64,000 nucleotides of DNA from Rhodoblastus sp963713695. Its GTDB lineage: Bacteria; Pseudomonadota; Alphaproteobacteria; Rhizobiales; Beijerinckiaceae. Below the pieces are notes generated by a model that saw nothing but the letters and a program-made list of their open reading frames with translations, did not search any database and was not told where the DNA came from. Shown here one piece after another: positions 1 through 9,270 of this stretch (within the stretch, counting starts at the first letter, position 1; every line of letters begins with the position of its first letter). The translations under genes and the position numbers were made by a program. The stretch spans positions 1 through 64,000 of the forward strand of contig CAVQMU010000006.1 of the NCBI GenBank assembly GCA_963713695.1, in the 5' to 3' direction.

Positions 1-53
1 GCGATGACAACGCGCTTGTTGGTCGGAATATTGACGCCGGCTATACGAGCCAT
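1..53 (-). CDS. rpsM: 30S ribosomal protein S13, N-terminal fragment
   Basis: Only the first 17 codons lie in the window; the gene runs off the left edge. The reverse strand reads MARIAGVNIPTNKRVVI, the usual S13 N-terminus. S13 sits in the head of the 30S subunit and contacts the P-site tRNA. It is the first gene of the alpha operon and follows secY and adk here, the normal alphaproteobacterial order. Confidence 0.93.
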   Translation of the reverse strand, partial: MARIAGVNIPTNKRVVI

Positions 54-144
54 CTTCATCTCCATATGCGGGCCCGAGGCCCTGGTTGTCAGGAGTCTCG
101 CCCTGGGTTTTCCTGCGTCCGGTGGAGGCCGGCCCATGCAGGCT

Positions 145-167
145 TTTGCGGTTTTTAAAACCGCAAA
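145..167. terminator. stem-loop between adk and rpsM
   Basis: An 11-bp perfect inverted repeat (tttgcggtttt / aaaaccgcaaa) separated by one base lies in the roughly 210-base adk-rpsM spacer. With A/T flanks it could be a weak bidirectional terminator or an mRNA processing site between spc and alpha transcripts. The sequence shows the palindrome only; the role is inferred. Confidence 0.4.
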
Positions 168-262
168 GAAAAACAACGCCCCTGCCTTTTCAAGCGGGAG
201 CGCTTCGTCGTGGACTTCCCATAGAGGGAACAGCGCCCGGCGTCAACCGCCAGGCGCCGTCA

Positions 263-856
263 TCACGCAAAATTCAACCGGCAAGAACCGAGTTCGAGCT
301 CGGCCGTCACCTCGTCGATCGGCGCCATGCCGTCGACGGTGCGCAATTCGCCGACCGACTTGTAATAATCCGAAACCGGCGCGGTCAGCTCATGATACTG
401 CGCCAGGCGCTTCTTGAAGGCTTCCGGATTGTCGTCGGCGCGAACGGCTCCGCCCGCCGCGACCGTCTCCCTGGCGCGGCCTTCGATGCGGGCCAGCAGG
501 ATCTTGTCGTCGACGACCAGTTCGATCACCGCATCGAGTTCCTTGTGTTGACGCGCAGCATCTCGTCGAGCGCCTTGGCCTGCGCCACCGTGCGCGGAAA
601 GCCGTCGAGGATGAAGCCCTTGGCGCAATCCGGCTCGTCGATTGCGCTCGGCGATGATGCCGACGACGATCTCGTCCGAGACGAGGCCGCCCGCATCCAT
701 CACCGCCTTGGCCTTGAGGCCGACCGGCGTGCCCGCCTTGACCGCCGCGCGCAGCATGTCGCCGGTCGAAAGCTGGGGAATGCCGTATTTCTGTTCCAGG
801 CGCGCCGATTGCGTTCCCTTGCCGGCCCCCGGCGGTCCAAGCAGAATCAGCCTCAT
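263..856 (-). CDS. adk: adenylate kinase (two compensating frameshifts)
   Basis: Adenylate kinase, ATP + AMP to 2 ADP, cytosolic. The N-terminus has the P-loop GPPGAGKGT and the AMP-binding STGDMLRAA segment; the C-terminal half has the VIELVVDDK stretch and a short lid. The central part is read in another frame: one extra base near 641 (CGCAATCGAC where CGCATCGAC is expected) and one missing base near 550 restore each other. The start ATG overlaps the secY stop (ATGA). Length fits the family. The breaks are probably sequence errors because the gene is essential. Confidence 0.9.
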   Translation of the reverse strand: MRLILLGPPGAGKGTQSARLEQKYGIPQLSTGDMLRAAVKAGTPVGLKAKAVMDAGGLVSDEIVVGIIAERNRRAGLRQGLHPRRLSAHGGAGQGARRDAARQHKELDAVIELVVDDKILLARIEGRARETVAAGGAVRADDNPEAFKKRLAQYHELTAPVSDYYKSVGELRTVDGMAPIDEVTAELELGSCRLNFA

Positions 857-2189
857 TTCTTCTTCCCCCTGAGTTTGGCTTTCTTGACCAGGCCTTCATA
901 TTGCTGCGCCTGCAGGTGGCCGTGGATTTGCGCCACCGTATCCATGGTGACGCTGACCACGATCAGAAGCGACGTACCGCCGAAATAGAACGGAAGCGCG
1001 CATTGCGAAATGAGCATTTCGGGTAGGAGGCAGATGATCGCGAGATAGCCGGCGCCGATCACCGTGATGCGCGTCAGCACATAGTCGATGAATTGCGCCG
1101 TGCGCTCGCCCGGACGGATGCCGGGAATGAAGCCGCCGTGCTTCTTCAGATTGTCCGCCGTCTCGACCGGATTGAACACGATCGCCGTGTAGAAGAAGGC
1201 GAAGAACACGATCAGCGCGACATAGAGGATGATATAGAGCGGGCCGGCCGTGGCCGAGATAGGTCGCCATGAAGCCGAGCACGCCGCCCGCGCCGCCATT
1301 GGCCGAGAAATTGGCGATGGTCGTCGGCAGCAGCAGCAGCGACGAGGCGAAGATCGGCGGAATGACGCCGGACGTGTTGAGCTTCAGCGGCAGGAACGAC
1401 GTCTGCCCCTCATAGACGCGGTTGCCCTGCTGGCGCTTGGGATAGGTGATCAGCAGCCGGCGCTGCGCGCGCTCCATGAAGACGATGAAGGCGATGACGC
1501 CGAACGACATCAGGATCAGCGCCAGCAGCACGAGCGGCGAGATCGCGCCCTGGCGCGACAGCTCCAGCGTATTGGCGATGGCCGACGGGAAGGCCGCGAC
1601 GATGCCGGCGAAAATGATCAGCGACGAGCCGTTGCCGATGCCGCGCGAGGTGATCTGCTCGCCGAGCCACATCAGGAACATCGTGCCGCCCATCAGCGTC
1701 AGCACGGTCGAGATGCGGAAGAACCAGCCGGGATCGCTGACGACATTGGACTGGCCCTCGAGGCCGACCGCGATGCCATAGGCCTGGAAGGCGGCGAGCA
1801 CGACGGTCAGGTAGCGCGTGTACTGGTTGATGACCTTGCGGCCCTGCTCGCCTTCCTTCTTGAGCGCTTCGAGCGAGGGAATCACCGAGCTCAGCAGCTG
1901 GATGATGATCGAGGCCGAAATATAGGGCATGATGTTCAGCGCGAAGATCGCCATGCGCTGCACGGCGCCGCCCGCGAACATGTTGAACAGTTCGAGCACG
2001 CCCTGCTGCTTGCCGTGAAAGTTGGCGGCGAAGGCGGCGGGATCGATGCCCGGCAAGCGGAATATAGGTGCCGAGGCGATAGACGATCAGCGCGCCGAGG
2101 GTGAACCATATCCGCTTCTTGAGCTCCTCGGCCTTGCCGAAGGCCGAGAAGTTGAGGTTTGCCGCAAGCTGTTCAGCTGCCGATGCCAT
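853..2189 (-). CDS. secY: preprotein translocase subunit SecY (two frameshifts)
   Basis: The channel subunit of the Sec translocon, ten membrane spans, about 445 residues once the frame is repaired. It begins MASAAEQLAANLNFSAF; the first two thirds contain the plug and lateral gate helices, and the end ...VKKAKLRGKKK is the usual cytosolic tail. The reading frame changes near 2050, after TYIPL, and near 1256. It lies between rplO and adk as in nearly all bacteria. Both breaks look like single-base errors rather than a real pseudogene. Confidence 0.93.
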
Positions 2190-2334
2190 GGATGTCGCTC
2201 CGGGCCGCGCGCATCGTTCGCGCACAGTGCATGAGGTCAAAAAAACGGGGCGGAGACTGTCTGTCCGCCGCCCCGTATTAATCTTTCGTCACGGCAAAAT
2301 CACGCCCTTCGGCGCATGTCTGCCGCGAAAAGTT

Positions 2335-2831
2335 TCAGGCGCCGGACGCCTCGGCAGCTTCAGCCGCAGCAACCAGAAGGCTGACCGCGCCGCCGAGCCT
2401 TTTCGATCGCCGCGACGGCCGACTTGGACGCGGCCGGCGACTTCGAACGTCAGCTTGGCCTTCAGCTCGCCCTGCGCCCAGGATCTTGACGCCGTCGCGC
2501 GGCTTGGAGATCACGCCGGCGGCGATCAGCGCTTCGATCGTCACACGGCGCCGAGGCGTCGAGCTTGCCGGCCTCGACCGCCTGCTGGATGCGGCCGAGA
2601 TTGACCTCATTGTAGTTCGGTCGAGAAGGGGTTCCAGAAGCCGCGCTTCGGCAGACGGCGATGCAGAGGCATCTGGCCGCCTTCGAAGCCCTTGATGGCG
2701 ACGCCGGTGCGGGCCTTCTGGCCCTTGACGCCGCGGCCGCCGGTCTTGCCCTTGCCGGAGCCGATGCCGCGGCCGACCCGCATGCGCTCCTTGGACGAGC
2801 CGGGATTGTCGGAAATGCCGTTGAGTTTCAT
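2335..2831 (-). CDS. rplO: 50S ribosomal protein L15 (several frameshifts)
   Basis: L15 starts MKLNGISDNPGSSKERMRVG and carries the glycine/lysine-rich loop GSGKGKTGGRGVKGQKAR typical of the family. After ..GFWNPFSTE the frame changes near 2617, and again near 2547, 2430 and 2403; the restored end reads GGAVSLLVAAAEAAEASGA. At least two breaks are clear one-base insertions (GCCGGCCGCGTCC; AAGGCTCGGCGG). L15 is a late-assembling 50S protein. Its neighbours are rpmD and secY. About 160 residues, as expected. Confidence 0.88.
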
Positions 2832-2842
2832 GGTCGGGATCC

Positions 2843-3039
2843 TCAATTGGCTTCGACGACGCGCACGAGATGCGCGACTTTGGCGATCATGCCGCGCACG
2901 GCCGGGGTGTCTTCCAAGCACCGCCGGCGGCCGATCTTGTTGAGCCTGAGGCCGATCAGCGTCTGGCGCTGCTCGGCGGGGCGGCCGATCGGGCTGCCGG
3001 TCTGCGCGCACGGTGACTTGTCTTTGCTGACTTGGTCAT
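2843..3039 (-). CDS. rpmD: 50S ribosomal protein L30 (frameshifted near start)
   Basis: A short gene of about 64 codons between rpsE and rplO. The repaired product starts MTKSAKTVTVRQTGSPIGRP and ends DTPAVRGMIAKVAHLVRVV, a typical bacterial L30. Two extra bases near 3019 and 3008 put the first 20 codons out of frame. L30 binds 23S and 5S rRNA contact regions; it is small but well conserved in this position. Confidence 0.85.
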
Positions 3040-3049
3040 CTCGCCTCCC

Positions 3050-3622
3050 TCAGCCTTCGGCGGCTTCAGCCTCGCCGCCCTGGCGGCGCGCCTGCAGCAC
3101 TGAAACCTTCAGAAGCGGCGGGCGGCGACGGCGCGCGGCGAATCTTCGGCCTTCAGCGCGTCGAACGTCGCGCGGACCATGTTGTAGGGGTTGGACGAGC
3201 CCTGCGACTTGGCGACGACGTCATGCATGCCGAGCGTCTCGAAAACGGCGCGCATCGGACCGCCGGCGATGATGCCGGTGCCGGCCGGGCGCCGCGCGCA
3301 GAACGACGCGGCCCGCGCCGTGGCGGCCATTCACGTCATGATGCAGCGTGCGGCCTTCGCGCAGCGGCACGCGGATCAGCGCGCGCTTGGCCGATTCCGT
3401 CGCCTTGCGGATCGCTTCCGGCACTTCGCGCGCCTTGCCGTGGCCGAAGCCGACGCGGCCCTTCTGGTCGCCGACGACGACGAGCGCGGCGAAGCCGAAA
3501 CGACGGCCGCCCTTCACCACTTTGGCGACGCGATTGATATGGACCAGACGATCCACGAATTCGCTGTCGCGCTCTTCATCCTCGCGGTCGCGGCCGCGGC
3601 CGCCTTCACCTTCACGCGCCAT
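3050..3622 (-). CDS. rpsE: 30S ribosomal protein S5 (two frameshifts)
   Basis: S5 lies at the mRNA entry side of the 30S and contributes to decoding fidelity. The N-terminus MAREGEGGRGRDREDEE is an Arg/Glu-rich alphaproteobacterial extension, followed by the double-stranded RNA-binding fold (FVDRLVHINRVAKVVKGGRR) and then the S5 C-terminal domain. The frame changes near 3297 and again near 3112, where a base is missing and a premature TGA appears; repair extends the tail to LKVSVLQARRQGGEAEAAEG. Repaired length is about 191 residues. Confidence 0.9.
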
Positions 3623-3765
3623 TTGTTTTTCCGTCACTTGCGCGGAACGCCCCGTTCGGCCGCCCGCTCGCTTCGTTTCGCTGCAAATCCTGCAATCCCG
3701 GAGCGCGACGCGCCGCAATCCGGGCAGGCTTTCGAGGTTTTCGAATTCGCCGGGAACCCCGACGA

Positions 3766-4127
3766 TCAGAACTGCAGGCCGCCCTCGCGGGCGCCTTCGG
3801 CCAGCGCCTTGACGCGGCCGTGATACATGTAGGCGCCGCGATCGAACACGACTTCCTTGACGCCCGCCTGCGACCGCGCGCTCGGCGATCAGCTTGCCGA
3901 TCGCCTTCGCCGCCTCGACGTTGGCGCCGGTCTTCAGCGCCTCGCGATTGGCCTTTTCGAGCGACGAGGCGGCCGCGAGCGTGCGGCCGCTCTCGTCGTC
4001 GATGATCTGCGCGTAGATCTGCTTCGACGAGCGGAACACCGACAAACGCGGCTTGCCATAGGCGCGCGCGCGGACGCTGCGGCGAACGCGCGCCTTGCGG
4101 CGGGCTGTGGAATTGATCCTTGGCCAT
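3766..4127 (-). CDS. rplR: 50S ribosomal protein L18 (two frameshifts)
   Basis: L18 binds 5S rRNA and anchors it in the central protuberance. It begins MAKDQFHSPQ; the middle carries RLSVFRSSKQIYAQIIDDE and the end is the usual ..LAEGAREGGLQF. The frame changes near 4095 and near 3880. About 120 residues, the normal size. It sits between rplF and rpsE. Confidence 0.88.
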
Positions 4128-4140
4128 GACGCCGTGTTCC

Positions 4141-4672
4141 TTACTTCTTCTTGCCTTCCTTGCGGAAGATGAATTCGCCGGCATATTTGACGCCCTTGCC
4201 CTTGTAGGGCTCGGGGCCGCGAAGGCGCGGATCTCGGCGGCGACCTGGCCGACCTGACGCTTGTCGATGCCGGTGATGGTGATTTCCGTCGGCTTGGGCG
4301 TCACGATGGCGATGCCGGCCGGGATCGGATAGTTGACGTCGTGGCTGTAGCCGAGCGACAATTGCAGGTTCTTGCCGGCGACCGCCGCCTTGTAGCCGAC
4401 GCCGGTGATCTCGAGCTTCTTCTCGAAGCCCTTGGTCACGCCGGCGACCAGATTGTTGATCTGAGCCCGCGTCGTGCCCCAGAGCGCGCGGGCGCGCTTG
4501 GTTTCGATTGCGGATCGACCTTGATCTCGTTGTCGTTGAGAACGACGGTGACGTCATCCGGAGCGACGAAGAACAGTTCGCCCTTGGCGCCCTTGACGGA
4601 CACTATCTGGCCATCGACCTTGGCGGTGACGCCGGCCGGAACGGCGACGGGCTTCTTTCCGATACGAGACAT
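4141..4672 (-). CDS. rplF: 50S ribosomal protein L6 (two frameshifts)
   Basis: L6, near the factor-binding site of the 50S. The start [15 protein letters not shown] is diagnostic; the second alpha/beta repeat carries [21 protein letters not shown], and the end [20 protein letters not shown] is the conserved C-terminal rRNA-binding motif. The frame shifts near 4506 and 4220. About 177 residues after repair, as expected. Confidence 0.92.
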
Positions 4673-4695
4673 GGAATACTCCTCAGGGTCTCAGG

Positions 4696-5097
4696 TCAGA
4701 AGACCTTGGCGAGCACTTCGCCGCCGACATTGGCTTCGCGCGCGGCATGATCGGCCAGGACGCCCTTCGGCGTCGAGATGATCGTGATGCCCAGGCCGTT
4801 GGCGACGCGCGGCATGGCGTCGACCGCGGCATAGACGCGGCGGCCGGGCTTCGACACGCGGTCGATCTCGCGGATCACCGGCTGGCCGTCGAAATATTTG
4901 AGCTCGATTTCGAACTCGGTGCGGCCGTTGCCGTATTCGGTGACGCGAATAGCCGCGGATATAGCCTTCGTCCTTCAGCACGTCGAGCACATGCGCGCGC
5001 AGCCGCGAGCCCGGCGTCGGACACCTTGACTCTTGCGGCGCATCTGCGCGTTGCGGATGCGGGTGAGCAGATCGCCCAACGGATCGTTGATCGCCAT
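4696..5097 (-). CDS. rpsH: 30S ribosomal protein S8 (two frameshifts)
   Basis: S8 is a primary 16S rRNA binder and, in many bacteria, the autogenous repressor of the spc operon. It starts MAINDPLGDLLTRIRNAQMR and ends ISTPKGVLADHAAREANVGG followed by a short tail, both typical. The frame changes near 5020 and near 4950. About 133 residues. Located between rpsN and rplF as usual. Confidence 0.9.
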
Positions 5098-5109
5098 GAC
5101 GTTCTCTCC

Positions 5110-5419
5110 TTACCAGCTCGACTTGACGAGGCCGGGGATCAGGCCCTTGGAGCCCAGTTCACGCAGCGCGATACGCGACATCTTCAGCTTGCGATTGTAG
5201 GCGCGCGGACGGCCCGTCACTTCGCAGCGATTGCGGACGCGATTGCCGCAGCGAATTGCGCGGCAGTTCGGCAAGCTTGAGGCGTCGCCGCGAAGCGCTC
5301 CTCGACGGTCAGCGACGCGATCCTTGGCGATCGCCTTCAGCCGGGCGCGCTTGGCGCGCCTTCTGCACGGCGAGCTTGGCGCGGCGCTTGTTCTTCTCGA
5401 TCGAGCTTTTCTTGGCCAT
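5110..5419 (-). CDS. rpsN: 30S ribosomal protein S14 (several frameshifts)
   Basis: S14 of the long, zinc-free type (about 101 residues). The start MAKKSSIEKNKRRAKLAVQK and the end ..LVKSSW are both diagnostic. The centre is broken by several indels between about 5210 and 5360, so no single frame spans the gene. There is no CxxC zinc motif. Its position between rplE and rpsH supports the call. Confidence 0.85.
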
Positions 5420-5456
5420 GGTTACCTCTGGTCTCCGCGTTTGAAGCCTTTCGGCT

Positions 5457-6143
5457 TCACTGCCGGAACGGGAAGTTGAATGCGCGCAGCAAAGCGCGCG
5501 CCTCGTCGTCGGTCTTGGCCGTGGTGCAGACGATGACGTCCATGCCAAGAACCGTCTCGACCTTGTCGTAATCGATTTCCGGGAACACAAGGTGCTCCTT
5601 GATGCCCATGGCGTAGTTGCCGCGCCCGTCGAACGATTTCGGGTTCAGGCCGCGGAAATCTCGGATGCGCGGCAGCGCGACCGTGACCAGGCGGTCCAGA
5701 AATTCGTACATGCGCGTCTTGCGCAGAGTCACCTTCGCGCCGATCGGCATGTTCTCGCGCACCTTGAACGTCGAGATGGCGTTGCGGGCGCGGGTGATGA
5801 CCGGCTTCTGGCCGGCGATCAGCGCGAGATCGGCCGCGGCGAGCGTCACCTTCTTGGTGTCGTTGACCGCTTCGCCGACGCCCATGTTCAGCACGATCTT
5901 CTCGATCGCCGGAACTTCGAGCGGGTTCTTGTAGCCGAACTCTTCGATCAGCTTCGGGCGCACCACTTCGTCGTAATGCTTGCGCATGCGGGCATGATAG
6001 CCCGCGGGCGTGGCGGAAGCCGCGCCGGCGTGAGCGACGGACTCGGCGCCCTTCGCCTTGCCAGCGGCCTTTTCCTTCGCAGGCGCCTTGTCGGCGGCCT
6101 TCTTGGACGTCTTGCCCTCTTTGGGCGTTTTGGCCTCAGCCAT
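5457..6143 (-). CDS. rplE: 50S ribosomal protein L5 with a Lys/Ala-rich N-terminal extension
   Basis: L5 forms the bridge between 5S rRNA, the central protuberance and the P-site tRNA. The core from about residue 49 (YHARMRKHYDEVVRPKL) to the end is a normal intact L5. Before it lie about 48 residues made mainly of Lys, Ala, Gly and Glu, absent in ordinary 179-185-residue L5. The start ATG overlaps the rplX stop by 8 bases, so the extension is in the normal translational context and not an artefact of a wrong upstream start. Confidence 0.95.
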   Translation of the reverse strand: MAEAKTPKEGKTSKKAADKAPAKEKAAGKAKGAESVAHAGAASATPAGYHARMRKHYDEVVRPKLIEEFGYKNPLEVPAIEKIVLNMGVGEAVNDTKKVTLAAADLALIAGQKPVITRARNAISTFKVRENMPIGAKVTLRKTRMYEFLDRLVTVALPRIRDFRGLNPKSFDGRGNYAMGIKEHLVFPEIDYDKVETVLGMDVIVCTTAKTDDEARALLRAFNFPFRQ

Positions 6144-6451
6144 CGATCAGGTCTCCGGAACGCTTGGCGACGCGGACCTTGCGGCCGTCGTCGAGAATCT
6201 TGAAGCCGACGCGCGTGGCCTTGCCGTCCTTGGGATCGGCGATCGCGAGGTTCGACAGATGGATCGCGGCTTCCTTGGAAATGATGCCGCCTTCGTGGTC
6301 TGGGTCTGCCTCTGGTGACGCTTGACCAGATTGACGCCGGACACCATGGCTTTGCCTTCCTTCGGCATCACCTGGTCACTTCGCCCTTGCGGCCCTTGTC
6401 GCGGCCGGCGAGCACGACGACCTTGTCGCCCTTTTTGATCTTGGCGGCCAT
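6136..6451 (-). CDS. rplX: 50S ribosomal protein L24 (two frameshifts)
   Basis: L24 starts 50S assembly. It begins MAAKIKKGDKVVVLAGRDKG (KOW motif) and continues MPKEGKAMVSGVNLVKRHQR; the end is ..KRSGDLIDG. The frame changes near 6375 and near 6300. The start overlaps the rplN stop (TAATG) and the stop overlaps the rplE start. About 104 residues. Confidence 0.9.
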
Positions 6452-6819
6452 TACAGCACCTCCGGCGCGAGCGAGATGATCTTCATGTGGTTCTTGGCGC
6501 GAAATTCGCGCGGAACCGGTCCGAAGATGCGCGTGCCGACCGGCTCTTTCTGATTGTTGATCAGCACGGCCGCATTGGTATCGAAGCGGATCACCGATCC
6601 GTCGGCGCGCTTGATGTCCTTGGCTGTGCGAACGACAACCGCCTTCATCACGTCGCCCTTTTTCACGCGGCCGCGCGGAATGGCTTCCTTGACGGACACG
6701 ACGATAATATCGCCCACGCCTGCATATTTGCGCTTGGAGCCGCCAAGCACCTTGATGCACATCACGCGGCGCGCGCCGGAATTATCGGCCACGTCGAGGT
6801 TGGTCTGCATCTGAATCAT
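6451..6819 (-). CDS. rplN: 50S ribosomal protein L14
   Basis: Intact, 122 residues, starting MIQMQTNLDVADNSGARRVM and ending MKIISLAPEVL, the full canonical L14. It lies at the 50S side of an intersubunit bridge. The stop overlaps the rplX start by one base. A spacer of about 100 bases separates it from rpsQ, longer than other gaps in this operon. Confidence 0.98.
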   Translation of the reverse strand: MIQMQTNLDVADNSGARRVMCIKVLGGSKRKYAGVGDIIVVSVKEAIPRGRVKKGDVMKAVVVRTAKDIKRADGSVIRFDTNAAVLINNQKEPVGTRIFGPVPREFRAKNHMKIISLAPEVL

Positions 6820-6920
6820 GGCTTTAAGCCTTTCATCTCAGATCGGTTTCCGTTCGGGAACCACCCCGTTCGGACTACGCCTGAAGGAAGCGAGCTTCCT
6901 CGTTCATTTCGATTGAAAAA

Positions 6921-7163
6921 TCAAGCCTTGGTTGCGTCTTTCACGACGATCCAGCGCTTTAATTTCGAAATCGGCTTTGTCTCCTCGATGGAGACGGCGT
7001 CGCCGACCTTGAAACTGCCCGCTTCATCATGCGCGTGATAGTTCTTGGTGCGGCGGACGGTCTTCTTGAGCAGCGGATGGGTGAAGCGACGCTCCACCTT
7101 CACCACCACGGTCTTTTCCTGCTTGTCGCTGACGACGACGCCCTGGAGTATGCGCTTCGGCAT
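6921..7163 (-). CDS. rpsQ: 30S ribosomal protein S17
   Basis: Intact, 80 residues. MPKRILQGVVVSDKQEKTVV followed by an OB-fold with KVERRFTHPLLKKTVRRTK is typical S17, a primary 16S rRNA binder. An in-frame upstream extension exists but the ATG at 7163 gives the family N-terminus and lies just after rpmC. Confidence 0.97.
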   Translation of the reverse strand: MPKRILQGVVVSDKQEKTVVVKVERRFTHPLLKKTVRRTKNYHAHDEAGSFKVGDAVSIEETKPISKLKRWIVVKDATKA

Positions 7164-7173
7164 GGTTCGAACC

Positions 7174-7389
7174 TTATTTCTTGGCGCCGGCGCGCTTTTT
7201 CTGCGCGGCGACCGTCTTGATGCGGGCGACGTCACGGCGCACGATGCGCACGCGCGACGTATTTTCGAGCTGCCCGGTGGCGCGCTGGAAGCGCAGGTTG
7301 AACTGCTCCTTCTTCAGCTTGAGCAATTCGTCGTTGAGCTGATCGTCCGACATGGCCTTGAAGTCGGACAGGCGCTGATTGTCTTTCAT
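7174..7389 (-). CDS. rpmC: 50S ribosomal protein L29
   Basis: Intact, 71 residues: a helical hairpin protein at the polypeptide exit tunnel, with the family pattern LKKEQFNLRFQRATGQLENT and RVRIVRRDVARIKT. The start has a good AGGAGG-type ribosome site immediately upstream, after the rplP stop. Confidence 0.97.
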   Translation of the reverse strand: MKDNQRLSDFKAMSDDQLNDELLKLKKEQFNLRFQRATGQLENTSRVRIVRRDVARIKTVAAQKKRAGAKK

Positions 7390-7401
7390 CCAGTCCTCCT
7401 G

Positions 7402-7816
7402 TTATTCGGCGATGCGTTCGATGAAACGGGTCTTGATCGGCAGCTTGGCCGCCGCGAGCTCGAAAGCTTCCTTGCGCGATGGTCAGCGGGACGCCGTCGA
7501 TCTCGAACATGATGCGTCCCGGGGCGACGCGGGCCGCCCAGAATTCCGGCGCGCCCTTGCCTTTACCCATGCGCACTTCGGTCGGCTTCTTGGAGACCGG
7601 CACATCCGGGAAGATGCGGATCCACACGCGGCCGGCGCGCTTCATGTGACGGGTCAGGGCGCGGCGGGCCGCCTCGATCTGGCGGGCGGTGACGCGTTCC
7701 GGCTCCAGGGCCTTCAGGCCGTACTGGCCGAAGGACAGCTCAAAGCCGCCCTTGGCGACGCCCTTGATGCGGCCCTTGAAGGCCTTGCGGAATTGTGTGC
7801 GCTTGGGTTGCAGCAT
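7402..7816 (-). CDS. rplP: 50S ribosomal protein L16 (one frameshift)
   Basis: L16 lies near the A-site tRNA and the peptidyl transferase centre. It starts MLQPKRTQFRKAFKGRIKGV and contains PVSKKPTEVRMGKGKGAPEF. One extra C near 7478 (ATCGCGCAAGG) throws the last 25 codons out; the repaired end is KLPIKTRFIERIAE. 137 residues, the usual size. Confidence 0.95.
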
Positions 7817-7838
7817 TTTTCAAACTCTCAAGCAAGGT

Positions 7839-8585
7839 TCAGTTGGCGCCGCGCGGTTCGCGCGGCTCACGCCGTTCGCGCCGCTCGCGCCGCTCGTGAT
7901 GGTGATCGCTGCCGCCGCCAACTTCATTCTGGCGACGCTCCTGCGCCATCGGATCGTGTTCGAGGATCTCGCCCTTGAAGATCCACACCTTGATGCCGCA
8001 CGTGCCATAGGCGGTGTGGGCGGTGGCGACGCCGTAGTCGACGTCGGCGCGCAGCGTATGCAGCGGCACGCGTCCTTCACGGTACCATTCCAGGCGGGCG
8101 ATTTCCGCGCCGCCGAGACGGCCCGAACAGTTGATGCGGATGCCTTCCGCGCCAAGACGCATCGCCGATTGCACGGCGCGCTTCATGGCGCGGCGGAAGG
8201 CCACGCGGCGTTCGAGCTGCTGGGCGATCGAATCCGCGACGAGCGTCGCGTCGATTTCCGGCTTGCGCACTTCGACGATGTTGATCGCGACTTCGCTGGC
8301 CGTCAGCTTGGCGACGAGCTTGCGGATCTTGTCGATGTCCGCGCCCTTCTTGCCGATGACCACGCCCGGACGCGCCGAGTGAACGGTGACGCGGCACTTC
8401 TTGTGCGGGCGCTCGATGACGATCGTCGACACCGCCGCCTGCTTAAGCGTCTTCATCAGGGCTTCGCGGATCGCGAAATCCTCGTGCAGCAGCTTGCCGT
8501 ATTCGCCCTTGTTGGCGAACCAGCGCGAGTCCCACGTCCGGTTCATGCCCAGGCGAAGACCGATCGGATTAACTTTCTGTCCCAT
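7839..8585 (-). CDS. rpsC: 30S ribosomal protein S3
   Basis: Intact, 248 residues. N-terminal MGQKVNPIGLRLGMNRTWDS, a KH domain (VHSARPGVVIGKKGADIDKI) and the S3 C-terminal domain are all present. S3 forms part of the mRNA entry channel and its helicase activity. The last 25 residues are a low-complexity His/Arg/Glu tail (HHHERRERRERREPREPRG), longer than in E. coli but of a kind seen in alphaproteobacteria. Confidence 0.98.
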   Translation of the reverse strand: MGQKVNPIGLRLGMNRTWDSRWFANKGEYGKLLHEDFAIREALMKTLKQAAVSTIVIERPHKKCRVTVHSARPGVVIGKKGADIDKIRKLVAKLTASEVAINIVEVRKPEIDATLVADSIAQQLERRVAFRRAMKRAVQSAMRLGAEGIRINCSGRLGGAEIARLEWYREGRVPLHTLRADVDYGVATAHTAYGTCGIKVWIFKGEILEHDPMAQERRQNEVGGGSDHHHERRERRERREPREPRGAN

Positions 8586-8595
8586 CTGGTTCTCC

Positions 8596-8985
8596 TCAGG
8601 CCTTCGCCGCAGCGGCTTCGACTTCGCGAACGACGATCGTCAGGTTCGAGAAGGGCTTTTCGACTCGGCTGGCGCGACCGCGGGCACGGGCGTGAAAACG
8701 CTTCATGACGAGAGCCTTGCCGACAAACGCTTCGGCGACGACGAGATCGTCGACGTCGAGGCTGTGATTGTTTTCCGCATTCGCAATCGCGCTTTCGAGC
8801 GTCTTCTTGACGTCAGCGGCGATGCGCTTGTGCGAGAAGGTCAGGTCGGCGAGAGCGCGATCGACTTTCTTGCCGCGGATGAGCTGGGCGACCAGGTTGA
8901 GCTTCTGCGGGCTGACGCGGATCATGCGGCAGACGGCCTTGGCTTCATTGTCCTTGAGCGCGCGGGGATTTTTTTCCTGCGACAT
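8596..8985 (-). CDS. rplV: 50S ribosomal protein L22
   Basis: Intact. The ATG at 8985 gives MSQEKNPRALKDNEAKAVCR and 129 residues; a longer upstream in-frame option overlaps rpsS and is rejected. The core MIRVSPQKLNLVAQLIRGKK and the tunnel-lining loop (RFHARARGRASRVEKPFSNL) are typical. L22 lines the constriction of the exit tunnel. Confidence 0.97.
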   Translation of the reverse strand: MSQEKNPRALKDNEAKAVCRMIRVSPQKLNLVAQLIRGKKVDRALADLTFSHKRIAADVKKTLESAIANAENNHSLDVDDLVVAEAFVGKALVMKRFHARARGRASRVEKPFSNLTIVVREVEAAAAKA

Positions 8986-8986
8986 A

Positions 8987-9265
8987 TCAGCCTCTCTTCG
9001 CCTTCTTGTCGGCCGCGTGGCCATGGAAGGTCCGCGTCGGCGAGAATTCGCCGAACTTGTGGCCGATCATGTCTTCGGTCACGTTCACGGGCACATGCTT
9101 GTGGCCGTTGTAGACGCCGAAGGTGAGACCGACGAACTGCGGCAGTATGGTCGAGCGGCGGCTCCAGATCTTGATGACCTCGGAGCGCTTGGCGGAACCC
9201 GCCGCCTCCGCCTTCTTGAGCAGATAGCCGTCGACGAACGGACCTTTCCAGATCGAACGAGACAT
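8987..9265 (-). CDS. rpsS: 30S ribosomal protein S19
   Basis: Intact, 92 residues, MSRSIWKGPFVDGYLLKKAE ... FGEFSPTRTFHGHAADKKAK. S19 sits in the 30S head with S13. The ATG at 9265 is chosen because it matches the family N-terminus and lies just past the rplB stop. Confidence 0.97.
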   Translation of the reverse strand: MSRSIWKGPFVDGYLLKKAEAAGSAKRSEVIKIWSRRSTILPQFVGLTFGVYNGHKHVPVNVTEDMIGHKFGEFSPTRTFHGHAADKKAKRG

Positions 9266-9270
9266 CGAGA

